Source: CAYPUG01 sp964413905 (lineage in GTDB: Bacteria > Chloroflexota > Anaerolineae > JAADDB01). From it: DNA of 29,621 nucleotides. The stretch lies in contig CAYPUG010000024.1 of NCBI GenBank assembly GCA_964413905.1, positions 1 to 29,621 of the forward strand, written 5' to 3'. Both the position numbers and the translations under genes were made by a program. The notes beneath the pieces were generated by a model. The model saw nothing but the letters and a program-made list of their open reading frames with translations, made no database searches and was not told where the DNA came from. Within the stretch, counting starts at the first letter, position 1. Each line of letters begins with the position of its first letter. Positions 23,215 to 29,621 of the stretch are shown one piece after another.

Positions 23215-23271
23215 GGTATGACCTTTCGCGTTTCATGCACCTTGTTTCTTTTTAAGGTTTAGTCGTCGACC
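23215..23271 (-). repeat. Dispersed element copy R6 (degenerate)
   Basis: On the + strand GGTATGACCTTTCGCGTTTC and then ATGCACCTTGTTTC match the left arm; a short degenerate right arm AAGGTTTAGTCGTCGACC follows (23254-23271). It fills most of the 66-base spacer upstream of the subunit 3 gene and supplies that gene's ribosome binding site (GAAAGGT, minus strand). Confidence 0.55.
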
Positions 23272-23278
23272 GGGTATT

Positions 23279-24190
23279 TTATGCAAGCAGGTCCTCAAGG
23301 GCCCGGCGTATGTCTGTAAAACGGAATGAGTAGCCCGCCTCCAACAGACGCTTGGGAACGGCCCGTTGGCCCTCTAAGAGCACGGTGGCCATTTCCCCAA
23401 AAAGCAGGCGTAAAGCAAAAGCGGGCACGGCGAAGAGCGTCGGACGATGGAGGACTTCACCTAAGGCCCGGGTGAATTCCGCGTTAGTGACCGGGTGAGG
23501 GGCAGTTAAGTTATACGGTCCCTGTGCACTTTCTTTCTCCATGAGGAACCGGATGGCCCCCACCTCATCCGCGATGTGGATCCAGGGAAACCACTGCCGC
23601 CCACTGCCCAAGCGTCCGCCTACGCCCAGCCGGAAGGGGAGCAGCATCCGGGGCAGGGCTCCGCCCTCCCGACTCAACACCACGCCGGTCCGGAGGATCA
23701 CCCGACGGATGCCGTACTGTTCCAGAGGCGCGGTGGATGCTTCCCATTCCACGGCCAGTTGGGCCAGAAAATCCGAGCCCGGTGGCGTGTCTTCGGTGAC
23801 TTCTTCATCCCCGTGGGGACCGTAATACCCTACGGCGGAGGCTTGAACCAGCGTGTGGGGCTTGTGGTGGGCCGCGGAAATGGCTTCCACCAGGGCTCGA
23901 CCCGCGTTCAGCCGGCTTTCCCGGATGCGGGCCTTGCGCGCGGCCGTCCATCGTCCGGACGCGATGTTTTCGCCGGCCAGGTTGACGACGGTATCTATCT
24001 CTTCCATGAGATGAGCCCATCCTTCGGATGTCCGTCCGTTCCAAGGAACCAGTCGGACGTCTGGAGGCATGTGGTGTTTGTGGCGTTCAGGTGCTCGAGT
24101 GAGAACGGTCACATGATGGCCGTCCTCCAGCAAGGATGTGGTGAGCGCCTTGCCGATTAAACCTGTCCCACCGGTGATGAATACGTGCAT
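23279..24190 (-). CDS. TIGR01777-type NAD(P)-dependent epimerase (SDR39U1 family)
   Basis: ATG 24190 with GGGGGAGGTG upstream is preferred over the open frame to 24277. The 303-residue protein is an extended short-chain dehydrogenase: N-terminal Rossmann motif MHVFITGGTGLIGKAL (1-16), VVNLAGENIASGRWT, a YYGPHGDEEVTE stretch around the active site, and VILRTGVVLSREGGALPRMLLPFRLGVGGRLGSGRQWFPWIHIADEV, the hallmark of this family, followed by a DUF1731-like C-terminal part (VPAFALRLLFGEMATVLLEGQRAVPKRL). Substrate and physiological role are not known for the family. It lies 61 bases after the GT39-like gene on the same strand. Confidence 0.88.
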   Translation of the reverse strand: MHVFITGGTGLIGKALTTSLLEDGHHVTVLTRAPERHKHHMPPDVRLVPWNGRTSEGWAHLMEEIDTVVNLAGENIASGRWTAARKARIRESRLNAGRALVEAISAAHHKPHTLVQASAVGYYGPHGDEEVTEDTPPGSDFLAQLAVEWEASTAPLEQYGIRRVILRTGVVLSREGGALPRMLLPFRLGVGGRLGSGRQWFPWIHIADEVGAIRFLMEKESAQGPYNLTAPHPVTNAEFTRALGEVLHRPTLFAVPAFALRLLFGEMATVLLEGQRAVPKRLLEAGYSFRFTDIRRALEDLLA

Positions 24191-24251
24191 GGATACACCT
24201 CCCCCATTGAGAGCCCTCGGTCGAGAAGGGGGACAAGATCCCTGTCCACCC

Positions 24252-25982
24252 TTACGGTTTTTCTCTTTTGAAGACATAAATCCACGGATGGTCGAATAAG
24301 CGGAAGGTGAGTTCTGCGTTGTCGTCCACGATGCGAATTCCTAGGAATTCCGGGTATACTTTGAAGGTTTTTATCAGGCGAAATCCTAATTCCCCGTTGC
24401 GCAACCGACTGTAAAATTCATATTCCACCGGGAAGAGATCGGGCAGAGCCAAATAACGGCCCATCCATGTGTCACTGAGGATGATGTAATCCACGCCTTC
24501 CAGACTCTCGTACAATTCCTTTCGTACTTCCTCCGGATCCGGTGGCGTGGGGTTGAAGAATTGCGGGTCGGTCTGTTCGACTTGTCCGTAATGGTCCAGA
24601 ACCTTAATGTGGTACTGAGTGAGTTTATAACGGGTGTTCAGTTGGTTGAACTTGAGGGTGGAATCCCTTTCCACCAGGATGGTACTGCCCGGTGGGATAT
24701 TCTCCTTTATCCAGCGTAACGCTTGCAAGCGGGTGTCCGGTTGACGGTAGATGTTCATGTACGCGAGCGCGTAGAAGGTGGTGGTGAACAGGGTGAGCAC
24801 GATGAGCGTGCGGGCCGACCAACGCTTCCAAGAAATGGGGTGTTCGGCCCAGGGTACAAGCCAGCGCGCGGCGAGGAGGGAGAAAAAGGGGAGCAAGGGG
24901 AGTACATAGCGTACAAACTTCGCGTACCAGGAGCCCACAATCAACCCGTAAGGGATCACCCACGCCAAAACCAGCAGGTCTCGTTTGTTCCCTTTCCATG
25001 CCTGCCACAGGCTGTACCCCAATCCAACCAGAGCCGCAAGCTCCAAAATTGGGCCCAAACCCCACAGCAGCGGGTTGGTCAGATGGTAAATATAGGGCAA
25101 GGTGTGCTCGAAGTGCATGGTGTAGAAAGGTCGATACGCGCCTCTCACGACATCGAACTGGGTGGCCAACGCGTAATTCGCGTTGTGGGCCCAATAATTG
25201 CGCGCGTCCACAATGGGCCAGGGATTAATCATGAGAAAGAGACCCAACGCAGTGCCCAACATCAACGCCAGTCGGCGGTCCAATGCACGGCGTAGGCGCA
25301 CACGCAGCGGGTGTAGGGTGAACGCGTCCACTCGTAGGAGGTGGGAGGTCACCAAAGGCACCAGGAGCGGTAATCCCGCGGCCTTCGTGGAGAGGGAAAG
25401 GCCGGAGAGCGTGCCGGTGAGCAGATAATCCCGCGGCCGGCCTTCCAGTAGGACGCCCGCGGCGAACACCATGGCCAGCACGGCCCAGAAGACCATCATG
25501 GTGTCCACCGCATAAAAGTGACTTTCTCGAACCGGGGACACGGCCACGGCCAGAAACGCGGCCGCGAGCACGCCCACCCGTTGGGACCAGAGACGACTGC
25601 CCAGGAGGTAAAGTGCCCACACGGTGAGGGTGCCTAAAGTCGCAGAGATAAGGCGTCCGACCAGCATAATGGGCACGGTATCGATGCCCAACGGGTGGTT
25701 CAAAAGATGTAAGAGAGCGTTGGCTCCGCGCCATGTTAGCCAGAGCACATAAAAGGGGAGAGAACCATAGGTGGAAACCTGGGGGTTCCATGAGCCCGTT
25801 TCCCGAAAGTGGCGGTCCAGGCGTAACGTCATGGTGAAAACGAAGTTCTCGTCCCCGTGAAAGGAGTAGGGATAACCCCACCAAAAGCCGTAAAACCGTA
25901 ACCCGGCCGCCACCAGCAATACGCCTATAAGGATCCATTGGCATCGGTTCGATGCCCGCTCTTTGGCCATCTTATTCTTCAT
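24252..25982 (-). CDS. Dolichyl-phosphate-mannose-protein mannosyltransferase-like (GT39/PMT) membrane protein
   Basis: ATG 25982 is chosen, preceded by AAAGGG; ATG 25970 is an alternative. The 576-residue protein has a first membrane helix (14-34), then the extracytoplasmic loop motif YSFHGDENFVF (39-49) with Asp44-Glu45 as the likely catalytic acids of a GT-C/GT39 enzyme, then about ten more membrane helices and a C-terminal domain with LQALRWIKENIPPGSTILVE and VDYIILSD, a part often seen in bacterial PMT-like proteins. It probably transfers a lipid-linked sugar to an envelope acceptor. A 14-codon frame ends in an ATGA overlap with this start, so its translation may be coupled. Confidence 0.8.
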   Translation of the reverse strand: MKNKMAKERASNRCQWILIGVLLVAAGLRFYGFWWGYPYSFHGDENFVFTMTLRLDRHFRETGSWNPQVSTYGSLPFYVLWLTWRGANALLHLLNHPLGIDTVPIMLVGRLISATLGTLTVWALYLLGSRLWSQRVGVLAAAFLAVAVSPVRESHFYAVDTMMVFWAVLAMVFAAGVLLEGRPRDYLLTGTLSGLSLSTKAAGLPLLVPLVTSHLLRVDAFTLHPLRVRLRRALDRRLALMLGTALGLFLMINPWPIVDARNYWAHNANYALATQFDVVRGAYRPFYTMHFEHTLPYIYHLTNPLLWGLGPILELAALVGLGYSLWQAWKGNKRDLLVLAWVIPYGLIVGSWYAKFVRYVLPLLPFFSLLAARWLVPWAEHPISWKRWSARTLIVLTLFTTTFYALAYMNIYRQPDTRLQALRWIKENIPPGSTILVERDSTLKFNQLNTRYKLTQYHIKVLDHYGQVEQTDPQFFNPTPPDPEEVRKELYESLEGVDYIILSDTWMGRYLALPDLFPVEYEFYSRLRNGELGFRLIKTFKVYPEFLGIRIVDDNAELTFRLFDHPWIYVFKREKP

Positions 25983-26023
25983 AAACCCTTTCCCTGCTTG
26001 GCCGGCATCTGATAGCCCGACAT
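25979..26023 (-). CDS. Possible 14-residue leader peptide ahead of the GT39-like gene
   Basis: Minus-strand ATG 26023 follows an excellent ribosome binding site (AAGGAGGGAG). The frame reads MSGYQMPAKQGKGL and stops at TGA, which overlaps the ATG of the downstream gene by 4 bases. It may be a coupling or leader peptide. No attenuator hairpin is evident, and such short frames occur by chance. Confidence 0.3.
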   Translation of the reverse strand: MSGYQMPAKQGKGL

Positions 26024-26157
26024 CTCCCTCCTTAAGCCCACGCGATATCTCGTCGGTCTATCAGAACGTCTTTCATCGGCTGAATGAGTATTCCCACGTG
26101 CCATATTTTCTTCGGAGGAGTAGGTTTTGACAAATACTCCTTCTCGGGCCTCCGCAG

Positions 26158-26190
26158 GGCGCGTCTTATATACCTCGGTGTCAAAAGAGA
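26158..26190 (+). repeat. Dispersed element fragment R7 (left-arm part)
   Basis: GCGCGTCTTATATACCTCGG followed by TGTCAAAAG resembles the left-arm core CGCGTTTCATGTATCTCGG, GCGTAAAG. The TTGACGGACA start is missing. ATATCTCGTCGGTCTATCAG about 110 bases upstream resembles a right arm. Degenerate and of moderate certainty. Confidence 0.4.
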
Positions 26191-26197
26191 TGTTCCG

Positions 26198-26221
26198 TAT
26201 AATGTCATCATATCGTATAAT
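26198..26221 (+). promoter_or_regulatory. Two possible -10 boxes for nfeD
   Basis: Perfect TATAAT hexamers at 26198-26203 and 26216-26221. Neither has a good -35 at 16-18 bases (TCGGTG and TTCCGT). They could be alternative starts, or need an activator. The leader to ATG 26404 would include repeat R5. Confidence 0.35.
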
Positions 26222-26290
26222 ATTTGCAGGGTGTATGCGCGGAGGGGGAGCGGCCGATCGGCAGAGTCATCTCATGTGGATGCCGGAAGG

Positions 26291-26388
26291 CTGATTGACA
26301 GACCTATCGCGTTTTGGGTGTCTCGGCATCAAGGAAGCGCATCTCTTTTAAGTCAAGGCACATATGTGGGGGATATCGGTTCATCGAG
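26291..26388 (+). repeat. Dispersed element copy R5
   Basis: The left arm CTGATTGACAGACCTATCGC, then GTTTTGGGTGTCTCGGCATCAAGG, spans 26291-26334. The right arm, 26351-26388 (AGTCAAGGCACATATG to TATCGGTTCATCGAG), is degenerate. It lies in the nfeD leader and ends just before its ribosome binding site. Confidence 0.6.
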
Positions 26389-26403
26389 CCGGGAGGTCTG
26401 CGT

Positions 26404-27711
26404 ATGAAGGGGCTGTGGCGGTGGATAGCCGTATTAGTAGTGATCGTTTTGTTCATGGAGGGAACAATCGGGGACGTACAAGCCCAGGAGCACCCGACCG
26501 TCGTTGTCCTCACTTTCAAAGGGCAGTTATCGGGTATCCTGGTATCCTACGTGGAAAAAGGCATTCAACGGGCTGAGGAGTTAGACGCGGAGGCCGTCAT
26601 CATTCTCTTAGATACGCCCGGCGGTAGCATTAATCTGATGGACCGCCTCGTGCAAGACATCATCAACGCGCCCATGCCCATTGTGGTGTACGTCTATCCA
26701 CCTGGCGCGCACGCGTCCTCTGCGGGTACCTTCATCACCCTCGCGGCCCATATCGCGGCGATGGCTCCGAATACCACCATCGGCGCGGCCAGCCCGGTGG
26801 GCCCTTCCGGCGAAGAGATCCCGGAGACCTTGCGCAAGAAAGTTGAGAACACCTTGGCCGAAGACATCGAGCAACTGGCCCGGCGTCGCGGGGAGAAAGC
26901 CGCCCAATGGGCTCGTCGGGCTGTGCTGGAAGCCGCAGCCGCGGACGCGGAAGAAGCCCTCTCCCTGGGCCTTATCGACCTTATCGCTAAGAATCTGGAT
27001 GACCTGTTGGTCCAAATGAATGGACGCGAGGTCTCCGGCGCGTTTGGTACACGCACCTTGCAGACCACACACGTACGCATTGTCGAATATCCCCTCAGCC
27101 CTCTGGACGATTTTCTCAACCGGCTCATCACCCCCAGCATAGCCCTGCTCCTCATCACCCTGGGCATTCAACTGCTGGTGGTGGAGTTCTCCCATCCGGG
27201 AGGATACGTCCCCGGCATCGCGGGCTCCATCGCGCTTATTTTGGGGATTTATGCGTTGGGTGTCCTGGACGCGAATTACACAGGACTTGCCCTCATCGCC
27301 TTGGCCTTTATCCTCTTCATCGTGGACATCAAGGCCCCCACTCACGGCGTTCTCACCTTGGGAGGCATCCTCTCCTTTGTGGCGGGCGCGGCGTTGCTCT
27401 TTTACCAGCCTTTCGTCGCCATCCCTTGGCGGACCATTATCGCTCTGGCCTTATTTACCGCGGGATTCTTCGCCTTTGTGATTGCCAAAGTCGTTCAATC
27501 GCAGAAGCGGCGACCCTGGACGGGCATGGAGGCCCTGGTGGGTCAGGAAGGCGAAGCACGTACAGACCTCAACCCTCGCGGCATGGTGTACGTGGAAGGC
27601 CTGTGGCAAGCCGAAGCGGAAGATCCGCCCATCCCCGCAGGGAGTAAAGTCGTCGTTGTGGGGTACGAAGGGCTGCGTCTGCGTGTGCGCCGGGCCGAGG
27701 AAGCGCCATAA
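26404..27711 (+). CDS. nfeD: NfeD-family membrane-bound serine protease (ClpP-like, long form)
   Basis: ATG 26404 follows GGGAGGT; the frame is open to 26314 but that part is repeat sequence. The 435-residue protein has a signal peptide (1-27), a ClpP-like protease domain (about 32-225) with LLDTPGGSINLMDRLVQDI (68-86), the catalytic-serine segment GAHASSAGTFI (101-111, probable Ser106) and Lys145 or Lys146, then about four membrane helices (roughly 238-390) and a C-terminal OB-fold NfeD domain (TGMEALVGQEGEARTDLNPRGMVYVEGLWQAEA, through about 435). Archaeal homologues cleave a stomatin partner, and nfeD genes usually sit beside a stomatin/flotillin gene; none is adjacent here, as the next gene is convergent. 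Confidence 0.9.
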   Translation: MKGLWRWIAVLVVIVLFMEGTIGDVQAQEHPTVVVLTFKGQLSGILVSYVEKGIQRAEELDAEAVIILLDTPGGSINLMDRLVQDIINAPMPIVVYVYPPGAHASSAGTFITLAAHIAAMAPNTTIGAASPVGPSGEEIPETLRKKVENTLAEDIEQLARRRGEKAAQWARRAVLEAAAADAEEALSLGLIDLIAKNLDDLLVQMNGREVSGAFGTRTLQTTHVRIVEYPLSPLDDFLNRLITPSIALLLITLGIQLLVVEFSHPGGYVPGIAGSIALILGIYALGVLDANYTGLALIALAFILFIVDIKAPTHGVLTLGGILSFVAGAALLFYQPFVAIPWRTIIALALFTAGFFAFVIAKVVQSQKRRPWTGMEALVGQEGEARTDLNPRGMVYVEGLWQAEAEDPPIPAGSKVVVVGYEGLRLRVRRAEEAP

Positions 27712-27721
27712 TCACTCTCCT

Positions 27722-29542
27722 CTACCCTCCCAGCATGTAGACATAATAACCCAGGCAGAACAGCGAATACCCCCACGCGATGCCTTTCAGCCACCGAAGC
27801 ACGTGCGTTTCCGAAAGGGATGGAGGAAGCCACGCGCGTAGACCTTCCAGCCCCACCGCAAGGATGGGCAAGAGCAAGGGGAATAAGTAACGGCCTTGGG
27901 GATACCATCCCGGTTGCCAGGAGAGCACCCAATTGCCTACCAGCGCCAGGAGAAATCCCCCCGCGTTAAAACGCAACAACCGACAACGCGCTGCCTCCTC
28001 CCGACAGTGCCGCAGCGCGCGCATCGCGCCGGACAGCGCGACCAGCGTCACTACGGCCAGCAGGACGTACAGGATCCAAGGCAGAGGATACTGGAGCCAA
28101 CCGAAATTTCCCCAGAAGGACGTGAACACAATGCCCAAGGCAATCACCGCGCGGGTGACCCCATGATGTTCCTCCTTCGTGGTCGGTCGATATACTGTGG
28201 AAGGGCCCCAGTGGACTAACCCGCGAATTCGATTCCACAGGGATGAAAACCTCCATGCTGCGTCCTCCGCGTTCCCGTTCCGCAGGAAATTGCGGGACAT
28301 TCCCTTTATGTGCAGCACAAAATTGTCGGCCAAAATTGTTCCCACCGGGTAGGGATCTCGAGGTGGCCCGATACCCAGGACGACCCGCACAAACGTTGTT
28401 TCGGGATGCACCGTCCGGGTGACTGTGAGCGTCTGCCAAGTCGATCCTGCTCGCGTACAAGCGACACTCCGTCCATAGGAATCGGCCAGGAAAAGGCACA
28501 CAGAGGGCGTATCATCCACCGCGCGGACCTGCACACGGACGGTCGCCTTCCTCCCCCGTGTGACTAAAATATCCTGGGCCCACAGATTTTGGGCGATGTA
28601 CACCCGTTCTTGGTGGGATTTATCCGCCAGCCAGAATGCGGCACTTCCCCCCACCCCGCGTCCCGGCGCTCGTATTGCAGGGTGAGGTCTCGGCCCTTGA
28701 ACCCAATGGGCTGCCCGTTCTGGAGCGCGTGGGAACAGGACAAGAGCGAGGATTATCGAGAGAATGATCAGGCGAAGGGCTCTGGCCTGTTGTCGCAACG
28801 GCGAAGCCGGAATCATCCACGCCAACAGCAAAACAATCGGGCCGAAAATGAGCGTTGTCCGCTTGAGCCAGATGCCTAATAGCGTGAGGATGAGGAGTCC
28901 AAGCCATGTACTCCCCTTGGGACGCGGGGATTTTAGCGCCGTCCACGCCAGCATAAAGAATATGCCTCCCAGAAGATCCGCGAAGGCATTGGAATTTACG
29001 GTCGCATGGATGAACAGCGGCATGGGCAGAACGGCCACGAGCCATGGAATCCCATCGCGCAACAGGGGCTCATGGGGATATGCCCGATACGCCGCGAGGC
29101 CCGATATGGCCACCAGAAGTGCCCCTAAAATGACCGTGTATACACGGGCGACGATCAGGTGATAAGCAAAAGGCATGTGGGCAAAGATCAGAGCCGGGAT
29201 AATGTAGTACAAAGGGCGTTCATCCCGTAACTGCGTGCCCGATCGTTGCAAGAAGGGATGATCTGCAAAACGGGTGGGGAGAGGGTGGGGGCGTTTCTGT
29301 CGGGTAAAGCGCCAAAAGTCGTGACGGTCCATATCTCGGATGAGGAACGCTTGCAGCGTGGGATCGGTGTCTCGCGGATGCGGGGGACGATGCAAATCCG
29401 CAAGCAAGCGGGCATATTCATAATGACCGGGTTCATCAGGACCCTGCCAGGGGGGGATGAGAAAAGCCCACGTCAAGGCAAGAATCAGGTACAACAACGT
29501 TACACAGAGCAGATAATGCGAATAGCCCCTTCTCTTCATCAT
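27722..29542 (-). CDS. DUF2142-like polytopic membrane protein with an inserted extracytoplasmic beta-domain
   Basis: ATG 29542 immediately follows the upstream stop (TAGATGATG); ATG 29539 is equally possible and no strong ribosome binding site is seen, so translation is probably coupled. The 606-residue protein has an N-terminal membrane helix, then IPPWQGPDEPGHYEYARLL (29-47) with the GT-C-like Asp36-Glu37 and His40, multiple helices, and near the C-terminus GWYPQGRYLFPLLLPIL, a DUF2142-type signature. Between two helix blocks (about residues 285-415) is a soluble stretch resembling a carbohydrate-binding jelly roll (RKATVRVQVRAVDD, STWQTLTVTRTVHPETTFVRVVLGIG, then ILADNFVLHI). A role in envelope polysaccharide synthesis fits its neighbour but is inferred. 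Confidence 0.7.
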   Translation of the reverse strand: MMKRRGYSHYLLCVTLLYLILALTWAFLIPPWQGPDEPGHYEYARLLADLHRPPHPRDTDPTLQAFLIRDMDRHDFWRFTRQKRPHPLPTRFADHPFLQRSGTQLRDERPLYYIIPALIFAHMPFAYHLIVARVYTVILGALLVAISGLAAYRAYPHEPLLRDGIPWLVAVLPMPLFIHATVNSNAFADLLGGIFFMLAWTALKSPRPKGSTWLGLLILTLLGIWLKRTTLIFGPIVLLLAWMIPASPLRQQARALRLIILSIILALVLFPRAPERAAHWVQGPRPHPAIRAPGRGVGGSAAFWLADKSHQERVYIAQNLWAQDILVTRGRKATVRVQVRAVDDTPSVCLFLADSYGRSVACTRAGSTWQTLTVTRTVHPETTFVRVVLGIGPPRDPYPVGTILADNFVLHIKGMSRNFLRNGNAEDAAWRFSSLWNRIRGLVHWGPSTVYRPTTKEEHHGVTRAVIALGIVFTSFWGNFGWLQYPLPWILYVLLAVVTLVALSGAMRALRHCREEAARCRLLRFNAGGFLLALVGNWVLSWQPGWYPQGRYLFPLLLPILAVGLEGLRAWLPPSLSETHVLRWLKGIAWGYSLFCLGYYVYMLGG

Positions 29543-29620
29543 CTATCGGGAGCGGGGAATCTCCGCCATAATGGTCAGGCCAAGGGATGTCACATCCTCG
29601 CGCTCGTAGAGAGTATCGTC
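29543..29620 (-). CDS. C-terminal end of a probable Wzz/chain-length-determinant-type protein (cut by the window edge)
   Basis: The last 25 codons before the TAG at 29543-29545 read DDTLYEREDVTSLGLTIMAE then IPRSR. This strongly resembles the C-terminal 'DDT-x-EDV-x-x-LGL-x-x-x-xIP' motif of Wzz domains and polysaccharide co-polymerases, which lies at the end of the second membrane helix. Being directly upstream of, and touching, a DUF2142-like gene suggests an exopolysaccharide locus that continues beyond the window. Only this fragment is visible. Confidence 0.55.
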   Translation of the reverse strand, partial: DDTLYEREDVTSLGLTIMAEIPRSR

Positions 29621-29621
29621 C

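Larger units (their letters stand above)
25983..26403. other. Divergent intergenic region between the GT39-like and nfeD genes
   Basis: It holds the leader frame above, a degenerate right-arm-like stretch near 26044-26070, a left-arm repeat fragment (26158-26190), two TATAAT boxes (26198-26221) and repeat copy R5 (26291-26388). No other genes were seen. Confidence 0.5.

Noticed and set aside
1..29621. tRNA, rRNA or transposase genes
   Set aside because: No cloverleaf with a conserved T-arm, no rRNA core sequence and no DDE or HUH transposase motif was recognised on either strand. Reading by eye could miss a divergent one.

Overview
The window looks like part of a chromosome of a moderately GC-rich, probably thermophilic Chloroflexota bacterium (Anaerolineae or a relative). 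This is inferred from gene content, not from a marker gene: several exported proteins have long Thr/Pro-rich stalks, a sigma factor is paired with a DUF5667-type membrane partner, there are many GT-C-like membrane proteins, and threonine synthase sits next to an archaeal-type phosphoglycerate mutase-like gene. No rRNA, tRNA, CRISPR array, transposase or prophage gene was seen.

Region 1 (1-7148, + strand) is the most interesting part. The 3' end of a probable cobalamin riboswitch and two tandem intrinsic terminators lead into seven genes. They encode a secreted alpha/alpha-toroid protein resembling the alpha-domain of intrinsic factor/transcobalamin, two exported DUF4430 proteins (the transcobalamin beta-domain family) with different surface anchors, the ECF transporter parts EcfT, a fused double EcfA and an S component, and a CobO/BtuR corrinoid adenosyltransferase. 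Read together this is a B12 capture, import and activation system in which the two halves of a transcobalamin-like binder are made as separate surface proteins.

Region 2 (7152-12227) has a membrane-anchored SH3b protein (- strand), then a sigma-70-family factor overlapping its DUF5667 partner, whose extracytoplasmic tail is about 290 residues of Pro/Thr/His-rich sequence. TsaB and RimI follow as an overlapping pair. Region 3 (12224-18043) has a UvsE-type UV endonuclease fused to an unrecognised C-terminal module (- strand), then thrC, an ApgM-like gene and glpX (+ strand). Region 4 (18099-25982, - strand) runs, in transcription order, GT39-like glycosyltransferase, TIGR01777-type epimerase, gluconate-dehydrogenase subunit 3-like protein, GMC oxidoreductase, polytopic membrane protein and TruD; the last four are joined by 4-8 base overlaps. 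Region 5 (26404-29621) has a long NfeD/ClpP-like protease (+), a DUF2142-like membrane protein (-) and the last codons of a probable Wzz-type protein (-).

A dispersed intergenic repeat family, with a left arm around TTGACGGACA and CGCGTTTCATGTA and a right arm ending TTTTGTCGGTCA, occurs at least six times. Two copies begin 8-11 bases after a good sigma-70 promoter, and one carries a perfect 24-bp internal inverted repeat flanked by 9-bp direct repeats.
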